Below are positions 53,155 through 61,870 of a DNA stretch of 64,000 nucleotides, piece by piece. The translations under genes and the position numbers were made by a program. The DNA is from Pseudemcibacter aquimaris (lineage in GTDB: Bacteria; Pseudomonadota; Alphaproteobacteria; Sphingomonadales; Emcibacteraceae), in contig NZ_CP079800.1 of NCBI RefSeq assembly GCF_028869115.1, forward strand, positions 2,641,501 through 2,705,500, written 5' to 3'. Position 1 is the first letter of the stretch. Every line of letters begins with the position of its first letter. A model generated the notes under the pieces. That model was given only the letters and a program-made list of their open reading frames with translations, searched no databases and had not been told where the DNA came from.

Positions 53155-53610
53155 ATGATTGCCGATATATTGAAAGAACCAACCAAATATATATATGACC
53201 AACTTGATCGTGACCTAATCTCTTTATTAAGGAACGATGGGCGCGCTCCTTTATCAAAGCTTGCTGATATACTGCGTGTATCCCGTGGCACCGTGCAAAA
53301 CAGACTGGACAGGCTTGTAAATTCCGGTGCCATTCACGGGTTCACTGTGCGCGTCCGTGAAGATTATGATCAGGATACCATACGCGCCCTAATGATGATC
53401 GAAGTGGTCGGCAAAACAACATCACAAGTGATTAAAAAGCTACGCGGAATGCCGGAACTTCACGCATTACACACAACAAATGGTTCATGGGATTTGGTTG
53501 CTGAAATTCAAACATCCAGCCTATCAGAATTTGACCGCGTGTTAAGGGATGTCAGAATGATTGACGGCGTCCTTAACAGTGAAACAAGTTTGCTGCTCAT
53601 CAGCATTTAA
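53155..53610 (+). CDS. Lrp/AsnC-family regulator, divergent from ocd-ctlX
   Basis: A 151-residue regulator: helix-turn-helix (DQLDRDLISLLRNDGRAPLSKLADILRVSRGTVQNRL, residues about 12-48) and RAM domain (about 65-145, AEIQTSSLSEFDRVL). It is divergent from the ornithine cyclodeaminase gene with a 135-bp gap and is likely to respond to ornithine, citrulline or proline. Its stop overlaps that of the ABC ATPase gene by 4 bp. Confidence 0.92.
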   Translation: MIADILKEPTKYIYDQLDRDLISLLRNDGRAPLSKLADILRVSRGTVQNRLDRLVNSGAIHGFTVRVREDYDQDTIRALMMIEVVGKTTSQVIKKLRGMPELHALHTTNGSWDLVAEIQTSSLSEFDRVLRDVRMIDGVLNSETSLLLISI

Positions 53611-54332
53611 TCTGCATGTGATTTCAGTAAATTTCGTACATAGTCATTTGCTGGGTTCTGAATAATATCTGCGGTTTTCCCCTGCTGAATGATTTCACCT
53701 TTTTCAATTATGACAATATTATCGGCAAGCTTCACGGCCTCACTCATATCATGGCTGACAAGCATAATCGCACGCGGTTCCGCTTGCTGCATTTTTAAAA
53801 ATTCATCGTGAATATGTTCTTTGGTGATGGGGTCTAATGCGGAAAATGGTTCATCGAGTAACAGTAATGCTGGATCAAGCATCAAAGCACGACAAAGACT
53901 TACACGCTGCTGCTGCCCACCGGATAGTTTATGCGGATATCTATCCAGTAATTCTTCATATAAATTCACGAGCTTAATCACATGATCCACGCGCTTTTTA
54001 ATATCCGCGTCAGACCATCCATCCAGTTTCGCCATCACAATGATATTTTCATAAACTGACATATGCGGGAAAAGACCGCCACCTTGAACCGCATACCCCA
54101 TCTTCTTTCGCATACCGGAAATATCATCATAATTCAGCTTGTCGCCAAACAGTTCAACATGACCGGATGATGGTTCCGTTAAACCATTCACCAGCTGCAA
54201 TAATGTTGTTTTACCGCTGCCGCTTTCGCCAACCAGTGCCGTTATTTTATGATTTTCAACATCAAGGTTTATTTGATTAAGAACACTGGTCTTGCCATAT
54301 TGTTTTGAAATATCTTTAAATGAAACGACCAT
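53607..54332 (-). CDS. ABC transporter ATPase (OpuCA/OsmV-like)
   Basis: A 241-residue ATPase with Walker A GESGSGKTT, Q-loop AVQGGGLFPHMSVYENI, signature LSGGQQQRVSL, Walker B ALLLLDEPFSALD and switch histidine VSHDMSEAV. It matches the quaternary-amine importer group but lacks the CBS domains of OpuAA/ProV. It is the likely motor for the binding-protein/permease fusion at 49465-50946, although three genes lie between. It begins 13 bp after the kinase gene ends and may be co-transcribed with the two-component genes. Confidence 0.9.
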   Translation of the reverse strand: MVVSFKDISKQYGKTSVLNQINLDVENHKITALVGESGSGKTTLLQLVNGLTEPSSGHVELFGDKLNYDDISGMRKKMGYAVQGGGLFPHMSVYENIIVMAKLDGWSDADIKKRVDHVIKLVNLYEELLDRYPHKLSGGQQQRVSLCRALMLDPALLLLDEPFSALDPITKEHIHDEFLKMQQAEPRAIMLVSHDMSEAVKLADNIVIIEKGEIIQQGKTADIIQNPANDYVRNLLKSHAD

Positions 54333-54344
54333 GCCTAACCTTGA

Positions 54345-55697
54345 TTAAAATGTAAGAAAAAATGATGCACCGCCACCAGCAGAAGTCGAAAGACTAACGT
54401 TACCACCGTGAGCAATCATCACCTGACGGGTTAAGGCAAGACCAACACCCGATCCTTCGCGTTTTGTCGTATAAAATGGCACAAATATTTTTTCCGCAAG
54501 GTCATCCGGTATGCCGGGCCCGTTATCTGATATTTCAATAACAATTCGGCCACGTTTATTGATTTTTGCACTTAACGAAACTTTGGCATTTTCTACGCCC
54601 TCTAATGCTTCCGCCGCATTTTTAAGCAAGTTAATCAACATCTGTTCAAGCATTTCTGGATCAGCGGAAACCTCAAGACTGTCTGTTGCCACATCAACAT
54701 CTAGCGCGATTCCCTTATCATCCCAATTAACGGCCGCGATCCGAATGACATCATCAAATATCTTTTTCAGAACAATTTGTTCTTTTTCCGGTGGTGGTAA
54801 TCTGGTGAGGCGACGATAACTTTGCACAAAATGCATAAGGCCATCTGATCTTCTGGCGACGGTATCGACCGCATCACGAACATCACTTAATTCTTCAACC
54901 AGTTCATCTTGGCCTTTTGCCTTTTCAATGGCATCATCAACAAGATCGGTTGATGTTTTCGCCAGTGATGATACGGGCGTGATGCTATTCATAATTTCAT
55001 GGGTAAGCACGCGCACCAAATCTTGCCATGCTTTAAGCTGCGCAACATCAAGTTCGCTTTGGATGTCTTGCAATGAAATTAATTTTTCTACTTTACCTGC
55101 TGAAATGATCTGCGTGGATGCGACCGTTAAGGTCTGTTCAATATCATCCAGCTTAAACGTCACAAGGTGGCGTTCTCCGGGTTCCAAAGTAAGTACCTTT
55201 TTCCTAAATTCATCACCAAATTGCGACAGGTCAGAAACCCGCGTCACATGCGCAGACCCAAAAAGCCGCCTTGCTGCATTATTATGAATTGAAATGGTAC
55301 CGTCACCATTGATGGACATTAATGGCACGGGAACCTGTTCAATCAGTGCTTTTAAATGTTTTAGGTCCTCTTCCTGCTGACCGCGAAGCTGTCGGAAGCG
55401 TTCAAGAATATCTGTGATCGCTTCACCAAGTTCATTAAAACCCGCACCCATTCCGGCATGATCAAATTTTTGGCCAAAATCGCTATAACGCATGGCATCC
55501 AAAAAACGGGTCAGATCATCATTGGTAAGTTTTACAAAGCGGACAATTTCAAAAATCTGAAAAACAGCAACCAATGTAATAAGCATGCTAGCCGCAATAA
55601 AACCCGGGCTGATCACAAGGATAGAAAGACTGGAAACGGTTACGAATAACAACACCAATCTTATAGTAAGAAGTAAGCTGAAACGCTTAAAACCCAT
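54345..55697 (-). CDS. Sensor histidine kinase, NtrY-like
   Basis: A 450-residue kinase: two TM segments (about 8-30 and 34-54), a HAMP-like linker, a PAS domain (about 115-210, VPLMSINGDGTISIHNNAA), a dimerisation domain with H233 (RVLTHEIMNSITPVSSL) and an ATPase domain (NLLKNAAEAL, ISDNGPGIPDD, GSGVGLALTRQV). There is hardly any periplasmic sensor domain, so the signal is probably in the membrane or cytoplasm. Its gene overlaps the response regulator gene by 11 bp, so the pair is coupled. It probably reports envelope stress to the exporter. Confidence 0.93.
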   Translation of the reverse strand: MGFKRFSLLLTIRLVLLFVTVSSLSILVISPGFIAASMLITLVAVFQIFEIVRFVKLTNDDLTRFLDAMRYSDFGQKFDHAGMGAGFNELGEAITDILERFRQLRGQQEEDLKHLKALIEQVPVPLMSINGDGTISIHNNAARRLFGSAHVTRVSDLSQFGDEFRKKVLTLEPGERHLVTFKLDDIEQTLTVASTQIISAGKVEKLISLQDIQSELDVAQLKAWQDLVRVLTHEIMNSITPVSSLAKTSTDLVDDAIEKAKGQDELVEELSDVRDAVDTVARRSDGLMHFVQSYRRLTRLPPPEKEQIVLKKIFDDVIRIAAVNWDDKGIALDVDVATDSLEVSADPEMLEQMLINLLKNAAEALEGVENAKVSLSAKINKRGRIVIEISDNGPGIPDDLAEKIFVPFYTTKREGSGVGLALTRQVMIAHGGNVSLSTSAGGGASFFLTF

Positions 55698-57105
55698 ATT
55701 TTTCCATCCTTCGGTAAAGTGCGGCGCGCGTTAAACCCAATTCTTTCGCCGCGTGCGAAATATTATAGCGATGTTTTTTAAGTGACCTTTCAATTAAAAC
55801 ATGCTCCATCCGTTCCAGATTAAGGTTACCGTCAGGAAGTTCAATTTCTTCGGTGCCGGAACTTGTTTTAATGCTTAATTTGTTCGCCACTTCACCCGCG
55901 CTATCGGGATGACTTTCCAAGGAAAAATCCCCCGCTGAAAATTCATTTCCTTGGCTCAATATAATTGCGCGTTCAATAGCGTGGCGTAACGCCCTGACAT
56001 TGCCCGGCCAGTTATATTCTTTAATCGCACTTAATGCGTCCACCGATAATTTCTTATGCGGTTTATCATATTTGCGGCAATAAACCTCGATATAATGGTT
56101 GGCGATTTCTTCGATATCGCCCGGGCGTTCCCTTAAAGGCGGCACGTTAATCTCAACGGTATTAAGACGGAATAACAAATCCTGTCTAAAACGGCTTTCG
56201 TCATTAAGCTCTTTTGCCGTCAGGTTTGTTGCAGCAATAATTCTTACGTCAATATCCACCGGTGCATTTGCCCCAACGGGTGTTACTTGACGTTGTTCTA
56301 AAACTGTTAACAGTTTCGTCTGCATATGCAGCGGCAAATTTCCGATTTCATCAAGGAACAATGTCCCACCCGATGCCGCTTGAAAACGGCCAACGCGGTC
56401 TGATTTTGCATCCGTGAATGATCCTTTTTTATGACCAAACAGTTCACTATCAAAAAGGCTTTCGCTAATCGCGCCCATATCCACGCTTAAGAATATTTCA
56501 CCGGACCTTTTGGATTTGCGGTGTAATTCACGGGCAACCAATTCTTTACCCGTTCCATTTTCCCCAAGAATTATAACATTGGCATCCGTCGGCGCGGCGC
56601 GGTCAATCATAGACTGGATATTTTTTAACGCGTCGGATGACCCGATAATTTCCTGACCACCGCGTTCTTCAACAAGTGTTTGATTTACCCGTTTCAGGTT
56701 TGCTGCTTCGTTTCGAGTTCTCCTTAGTTTCACCGCCGCAGACAAGGTGGCGACCACTTTTTCATTTTGCCATGGTTTTGAAACGAAATCTGTTGCCCCC
56801 ATTTTCATGGCCTCTACAGCAATATTTACACCACCATGGGCCGTGATCATGATAACAACGGCCTGTGGATCGATTTTCATAATCTCTGATAACCAGTGAA
56901 AGCCTTCCTCACCAGAACTTTGACCGGGACCAAAATTCATATCCAGCAAAATTGCATCATATGTATTTTTCGATAACAGTTCCGGCAACCTATTTGGATC
57001 CTCAATGGTTTTAACGGATGCAAAATGCGGTTTAAGAAGAAGCTTGCCCGCAACAAGAATATCTTCGTCATCATCCACAATTAATATCGAACCGCGTTTT
57101 TCCAA
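55687..57105 (-). CDS. Sigma-54-dependent response regulator (NtrC family)
   Basis: A 472-residue activator with TTG start behind AGGAT. Receiver domain (acidic pair near 11-13, phosphoacceptor D55), AAA+ domain (Walker A ILGENGTGKE, Walker B GGTLFLDEIGNL, LFRLNTVEINVPPLRERPGD in part) and a Fis-type helix-turn-helix at the end (NISHAAKELGLTRAALYRRM). The sigma-54 contact loop reads GSFTDA instead of GAFTGA; such variants are known and keep the critical threonine. It is divergent from the exporter, whose promoter is sigma-54 type with three tandem palindromes, so it almost certainly activates that operon. Confidence 0.94.
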   Translation of the reverse strand: MEKRGSILIVDDDEDILVAGKLLLKPHFASVKTIEDPNRLPELLSKNTYDAILLDMNFGPGQSSGEEGFHWLSEIMKIDPQAVVIMITAHGGVNIAVEAMKMGATDFVSKPWQNEKVVATLSAAVKLRRTRNEAANLKRVNQTLVEERGGQEIIGSSDALKNIQSMIDRAAPTDANVIILGENGTGKELVARELHRKSKRSGEIFLSVDMGAISESLFDSELFGHKKGSFTDAKSDRVGRFQAASGGTLFLDEIGNLPLHMQTKLLTVLEQRQVTPVGANAPVDIDVRIIAATNLTAKELNDESRFRQDLLFRLNTVEINVPPLRERPGDIEEIANHYIEVYCRKYDKPHKKLSVDALSAIKEYNWPGNVRALRHAIERAIILSQGNEFSAGDFSLESHPDSAGEVANKLSIKTSSGTEEIELPDGNLNLERMEHVLIERSLKKHRYNISHAAKELGLTRAALYRRMEKYGF

Positions 57106-57123
57106 TTTTACTTATCCTTTTAA

Positions 57124-57183
57124 TGTCCGCATTCGTACACCAGTGTCCGTTTACGAACAGTATATACTGTACGAAAACGAACA
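57124..57183. promoter_or_regulatory. Three tandem activator sites, TGTNCG-N4-CGNACA
   Basis: Copies lie at 57124-57139 (TGTCCG-CATT-CGTACA), 57144-57159 (TGTCCG-TTTA-CGAACA) and 57168-57183 (TGTACG-AAAA-CGAACA). Their centres are 20 and 24 bp apart, about two helical turns, so they lie on nearly the same DNA face, 40-100 bp upstream of the sigma-54 promoter. They are the expected enhancer sites for the divergent NtrC-type regulator. The leftmost copy is 19 bp from that gene's start, allowing autoregulation. Confidence 0.85.
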
Positions 57184-57222
57184 GTAAAGAATTAAATCAT
57201 TGAAAATCAACGTTTTTATTTT

Positions 57223-57238
57223 TGGCACGCTCTTTGCA
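57223..57238 (+). promoter_or_regulatory. Consensus sigma-54 promoter of the exporter operon
   Basis: TGGCAC-N5-TTGCA, a full match to the -24/-12 consensus with ten bases between GG and GC. It lies 40 bp before the start at 57278 and shows that an ORF start at 57200 cannot be the real one. Confidence 0.92.
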
Positions 57239-57277
57239 CTTAAAGAAGGTAACACGAATTATTTGATTGAAGTTAAC

Positions 57278-58597
57278 ATGACTAAAATGGACAACAATAT
57301 TAAAAGCACAACAAGCGCCCATGCTGGTACAGGCATGGACCGCGTCATTGAAAAAAAACGCGATAATAAAAAACTGGCCTTATTCGGCGCCGCCGGATTA
57401 ATCACACTAACTGTCATTTATATGATTTTTGACAGCGTTAGTGGCGGTCGCACATTCCGCGTTGAAGAAAGCCGCCTAGTGGTTTCAACCGTCACCAGCG
57501 GCGTATACGAAGATTACATTCCCATCCGCGGAAAAGTAACCCCGCTAACAACCGTATTCGTATCGGCGACCGAAGGTGGTCGCGTGGAACGTATTCTTGT
57601 TGAAGACGGTGCAATCGTAAATCAAGGACAGGCAATCGTTGAGTTATCCAACCCAACGCTTCAGCTTGAAGTTTTCCAAAACGAAGCACGCGTTGCAGGG
57701 CAGCTTAACGCCATGCGTACACTTGAATTACAGCTTGAGCAAAACCGCCTGCGCCATATTACCAATATCACGACGCTTGAATATGAAATTCAGCAAATGA
57801 CCCGTAATATTGAACGTTACAGAAGACTATATGCCAATGGTAACTATACCAAAGCGCAAATGGATCTGGCTGAAGAGGACCTAGCCTATAAAATCAAGAT
57901 GCTTGACATCACCAAGCAATCACAAGAAACCGATGCGCGTATGCAGGAAACTCAGCTTCAGATGTCCAAACTGGACACAGAAAACCTGGAAAGAAATCTT
58001 GGTATCGCCAGAACCAGTCTTGAAAACCTAAATATGAAAGCGCAAATCGAAGGGCAGCTTTCCGGATTTGATCTTGAACTTGGTCAAACAGTAAGTCCGG
58101 GCACAGCCATCGGTCAAATTGATGATCCATATAATTTCAAACTTGAAGTACAGGTGGATGAATTTTATCTAAACCGTATCGACCTTGGTCAAAATGGTGT
58201 GTATGTGCGCCCTGGCGATAATGCTGAATTCCCAATGCGCATCAAGAAAATCTATCCGGATGTTCAAAACAACCAGTTTAAAATCGATATGGTTTTCACT
58301 GAAGAACAGCCAGAAGATATTCGTCGCGGCCAAACATTACAGTCAAAACTAACCCTTGGCGACAGCGCTGAAGCCGTCCTTATTCCAAATGGTGCCTTTT
58401 ACCAAGACACAGGTGGTAGCTGGGTATTCGTTGTCACCGATGACAGCACAACTGCCATTAAACGTAATGTGCGCCTTGGACGCAAAAACAACAATTACAT
58501 TGAGGTAATAGAAGGACTGGAAATCGGTGAGCGCGTCATCACATCACCATACACCAGCTTCATGGATATGGACCGTTTAAAATTAACCGAAGAATAA
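57278..58597 (+). CDS. Periplasmic adaptor of an ABC exporter (MacA/HlyD-like)
   Basis: A 439-residue adaptor starting MTKMDNNIKSTTSAH; the promoter upstream fixes this start. One TM segment (about 35-53, LALFGAAGLITLTVIYMIF) is followed by a lipoyl half (ATEGGRVERILVEDGAIVNQG), a coiled-coil hairpin (about 120-245), the second lipoyl half (LELGQTVSPGTAIGQI) and beta-barrel domains ending ITSPYTSFMDM. It carries or senses substrate between the ABC permeases and the outer envelope. The ATPase gene follows after 33 bp. No TolC gene is adjacent. Confidence 0.9.
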   Translation: MTKMDNNIKSTTSAHAGTGMDRVIEKKRDNKKLALFGAAGLITLTVIYMIFDSVSGGRTFRVEESRLVVSTVTSGVYEDYIPIRGKVTPLTTVFVSATEGGRVERILVEDGAIVNQGQAIVELSNPTLQLEVFQNEARVAGQLNAMRTLELQLEQNRLRHITNITTLEYEIQQMTRNIERYRRLYANGNYTKAQMDLAEEDLAYKIKMLDITKQSQETDARMQETQLQMSKLDTENLERNLGIARTSLENLNMKAQIEGQLSGFDLELGQTVSPGTAIGQIDDPYNFKLEVQVDEFYLNRIDLGQNGVYVRPGDNAEFPMRIKKIYPDVQNNQFKIDMVFTEEQPEDIRRGQTLQSKLTLGDSAEAVLIPNGAFYQDTGGSWVFVVTDDSTTAIKRNVRLGRKNNNYIEVIEGLEIGERVITSPYTSFMDMDRLKLTEE

Positions 58598-58630
58598 ACC
58601 AAAGAATTTAACAAACCAAAAGGACATAGA

Positions 58631-59308
58631 ATGTTAAAATTACAAGACCTTACAAAGGCATACCGCACAGACGAAGTTGAAACGGTTGCCCTTAACAACG
58701 TCAACATTGAAATCGAAACAGGTGAATTTGTTGCCATCATGGGACCATCAGGTTGTGGTAAATCAACGCTTCTAAACATCGTTGGAATGCTTGATACACC
58801 ATCAAGTGGTCATTACTTCTTTAATGGCGAGGATGTAGCAGGATATTCTGAAGCACAACTTGGTGTTATCAGAAAACAACATATCGGCTTTATCTTCCAA
58901 AGCTTTAACCTGATTGATGAGCTTTCAGTATTTGAAAACATCGAACTTGCGCTGCTTTATCATGATATTCCGGCCTCAGAACGCAAAGACCGTGTTAACG
59001 CCGTAATGGATAAAGTTGGTATTGCCCACCGCGCTAAACATATGCCAAGTCAACTTTCCGGTGGTCAACAACAGCGTGTTGCTGTGGCCCGTGCCGTTGT
59101 TGGTAACCAAAGCATGATCCTCGCTGACGAGCCAACCGGTAACCTTGATACTGCTCATGGTCAGGAAGTAATGGAAATGCTTCAGAAACTAAACGAAGAA
59201 GGTACAACAATCGTAATGGTAACACATAGCCCGTCACATGCTGATTATGCACGCCGCACAATCAACCTGCTTGATGGTCACGTTGTTACAGAAAGCATGC
59301 GTGCTTAA
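58631..59308 (+). CDS. ABC exporter ATPase (MacB/LolD type)
   Basis: A 225-residue ATPase: Walker A GPSGCGKST, Q-loop FQSFNLIDELSVFENI, signature LSGGQQQRVAVARA, Walker B MILADEPTGNLD, switch histidine VTHSPSHA. The LDEPTGNLD-like wording and stand-alone length mark the LolD/MacB/FtsE group that works with FtsX-type permeases. AAGGA precedes the ATG. It energises the permeases encoded just downstream. Confidence 0.94.
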   Translation: MLKLQDLTKAYRTDEVETVALNNVNIEIETGEFVAIMGPSGCGKSTLLNIVGMLDTPSSGHYFFNGEDVAGYSEAQLGVIRKQHIGFIFQSFNLIDELSVFENIELALLYHDIPASERKDRVNAVMDKVGIAHRAKHMPSQLSGGQQQRVAVARAVVGNQSMILADEPTGNLDTAHGQEVMEMLQKLNEEGTTIVMVTHSPSHADYARRTINLLDGHVVTESMRA

Positions 59309-59375
59309 ACGCAATCTAAAAATTCGGCGACCTTGAAGGGAAAGGGAGTAGGGAGCCAAATTCAGGATTATAAAA

Positions 59376-61859
59376 ATGCTTTTAACAAATTACTTTGTAA
59401 GCGCATGGCGCAACATTTTTAAACATTCGCTGTTCAGCGCGATTAATATACTTGGCCTCGCCATTGGTTTGGCCGCTTGTATTATGATCGCACTGTTTGT
59501 CCGCGATGAGCTTTCTTATGACAAGTTCTGGACGAAGGCCGATAACATTTACCGCCCGAATATTACATTCACAGTACCGGGGCGTGACCCGATGTATATG
59601 GGAATGACACCGGGACCGGTAATGAATGCTATGAAAAAGGACTTCCCGGACATTGAACATGCGACGCGCTATTCAATACAAGAGCCAACAATTATCGTGG
59701 ATGACAATTACTTCGTTGATTACATCACGTTAGTTGATCCTGAATTTACAGATATTTTCGACCTTGAAATCATCTCTGGTTCGCTTGATGGTGCCATGGA
59801 CAGCTATAGCAACATTATCCTGAATGAAACATTGGCCCAGAAATATTTTGGCAACACAAATGTGGCTGGTGAAATTCTGACCGTCGATTTTGATAATTTC
59901 AAAAAAGATTACAATATCGTCGCCGTAATGAAAGACATGCGTGAAAACAGCCATGTTAAGCCAAAAGCAATCATCAGTATTGATGAAGCGGCCTGGCTTG
60001 ACCGTCCTTATATGTTTGATGCATGGTTTTCAACCAACTCGCAGCTTTTCTTTTCTCTTCAAAATGGCGCCAATATTGAAAATATCAACAAAGCATACCC
60101 TGATTTTGTAAATCGTAATTTCCCGAAATTACCTTTTGGTGGTGATGATGCTGAAACATCGGATATGATCGTGATGTCCACCATGAATATTCAAGACATT
60201 CATTTGAATGCCTTAAGTAACGGTGAATACCATCAAGGCGGCAACAAAAATACAGTGATGATTTTTGCCACGGTTGCTATTTTGATCTTGGTGATAGCAG
60301 CGATTAATTTCATGAACCTTAGCACCGCACGTGCAAGTCAACGTGCAAAGGAAGTCAGCCTTCGCAAAGTTATGGGCGCTTCCCGTAAAGATCTGATCAT
60401 TCAGTTTCTTGGTGAATCTGTCTTAATGACATTATTCGCGCTTGTGATTGCGCTTTCGATCGTTGAATTGGCACTACCGCTTTATAACGAAACGATCGGC
60501 AAAGAGCTTGTGATTAATTATGGCTCAAGCGATCTTTTAAACATTGTTCTGCTTGCTTTTGGTGTTGGACTGCTTGGCGGCGCTTACCCTGCGTTTGTCC
60601 TTTCGCATTTCCGCCCTGCAGAAACATTAAAAGCAAATAAATCAGCCGAAAGTGATGCATCCGTGAAACTAAGATATATCTTGGTTGTGATGCAGTTTGC
60701 CGTATCGATCACACTGTTTGTTTCCACATCAGTGGTCTATGGTCAAATGCTATACGCCAGAACGATGGACCTTGGTTATAACACTGAAAATGTATTAGCG
60801 ATCAAAGAAGCTGGCCGTGATGTCGTTTACGAAAAAATGCTGACCCTTGTGGAAGAAATCCGCAGAATGCCGGGTGTGACTGCTGTTACTTGGTCTGATT
60901 TTATGCCGGGTAATTCCAATAACAATAACACAATCGTCCACACAGAAGGCCAAACCGTTGAAGATGGTGTTCTGATCGGTAGTCGTAATGTCGGATATGA
61001 ATATTTCAAAACATTCGATATACCAATGATTGCCGGTCGCGCCTATAGCAAGGAACGCGGTGACCGTAATGTAATGACGGATGATCTTCGTAACGGGATT
61101 AATTACACCGGCTCAATTATGCTAAACCAATCTGCTCTTGGCAGACTTGGGTTTACTAGCCCTGAAGAAGCCATCGGCCAAATCATCTATAAAGGTGCCG
61201 GACAGCCGGAAGAAAATCTTACGGCCACATATGAAATTATTGGCGTTATTCCAGACATTCATTTCGACAGCTTAAAAACAACAATACGCCCCGAAGTGTA
61301 TGAGCTTGAAAATGATTGGGGAAGAGTTATCGCCGCAAGATTTCAAGGCGATCCTACCTTAGTGGTTGAACAGGTCCGTGCCCTTTGGGAACAGGAAATT
61401 CCAAGCATCCCGTTTGATTATGACTTCATTTCCGATGCGATTGCCAAGCAATATTCCGCAGAACAAGGGCAAGCGACTATGTTTGCTGCCTTCTCTGGTC
61501 TTGCTATCTTCATTGCCTGTCTTGGCCTTTATGGTCTGGCAAGTTTCACTGCGGATCGCCGCACCAAAGAAATCGGCATCCGTAAAGTTATGGGGGCAAG
61601 CGTATTTGATGTTGTAAAATTACTGGTTTGGCAATTTTCAAAACCTGTAATTATTGCCAATCTTCTCGCGTGGCCCATATCTTATTACGCCATGAGCGTT
61701 TGGTTAGAGAATTTCGTCTACCGCATTGAAATTTATTATGTGGTTGGCTTCTGTTTGCTCGCCGGTATTTCAGCGATGCTAATCGCATGGAGCACCGTTG
61801 CAAGCAACAGTATGCGTGTCGCAAAAGCAAATCCAATCTTTGCATTAAGATATGAATAA
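59376..61859 (+). CDS. FtsX/MacB-type ABC permease (long form, copy 1)
   Basis: An 827-residue permease. An N-terminal TM segment (about 18-43, FSAINILGLAIGLAACIMIALFV, in part) is followed by a large periplasmic MacB-like domain. TM segments at about 285-420 (FMNLSTARASQRAKEVSLRK is the family coupling segment) come next, then a second periplasmic domain and the C-terminal TM group (LASFTADRRTKEIGIRKVMGAS). It equals two MacB-type halves in one chain. Such mechanotransmission permeases move lipoproteins, peptides or drugs without a channel of their own. Confidence 0.92.
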   Translation: MLLTNYFVSAWRNIFKHSLFSAINILGLAIGLAACIMIALFVRDELSYDKFWTKADNIYRPNITFTVPGRDPMYMGMTPGPVMNAMKKDFPDIEHATRYSIQEPTIIVDDNYFVDYITLVDPEFTDIFDLEIISGSLDGAMDSYSNIILNETLAQKYFGNTNVAGEILTVDFDNFKKDYNIVAVMKDMRENSHVKPKAIISIDEAAWLDRPYMFDAWFSTNSQLFFSLQNGANIENINKAYPDFVNRNFPKLPFGGDDAETSDMIVMSTMNIQDIHLNALSNGEYHQGGNKNTVMIFATVAILILVIAAINFMNLSTARASQRAKEVSLRKVMGASRKDLIIQFLGESVLMTLFALVIALSIVELALPLYNETIGKELVINYGSSDLLNIVLLAFGVGLLGGAYPAFVLSHFRPAETLKANKSAESDASVKLRYILVVMQFAVSITLFVSTSVVYGQMLYARTMDLGYNTENVLAIKEAGRDVVYEKMLTLVEEIRRMPGVTAVTWSDFMPGNSNNNNTIVHTEGQTVEDGVLIGSRNVGYEYFKTFDIPMIAGRAYSKERGDRNVMTDDLRNGINYTGSIMLNQSALGRLGFTSPEEAIGQIIYKGAGQPEENLTATYEIIGVIPDIHFDSLKTTIRPEVYELENDWGRVIAARFQGDPTLVVEQVRALWEQEIPSIPFDYDFISDAIAKQYSAEQGQATMFAAFSGLAIFIACLGLYGLASFTADRRTKEIGIRKVMGASVFDVVKLLVWQFSKPVIIANLLAWPISYYAMSVWLENFVYRIEIYYVVGFCLLAGISAMLIAWSTVASNSMRVAKANPIFALRYE

Positions 61860-61870
61860 GGGGACGAATG

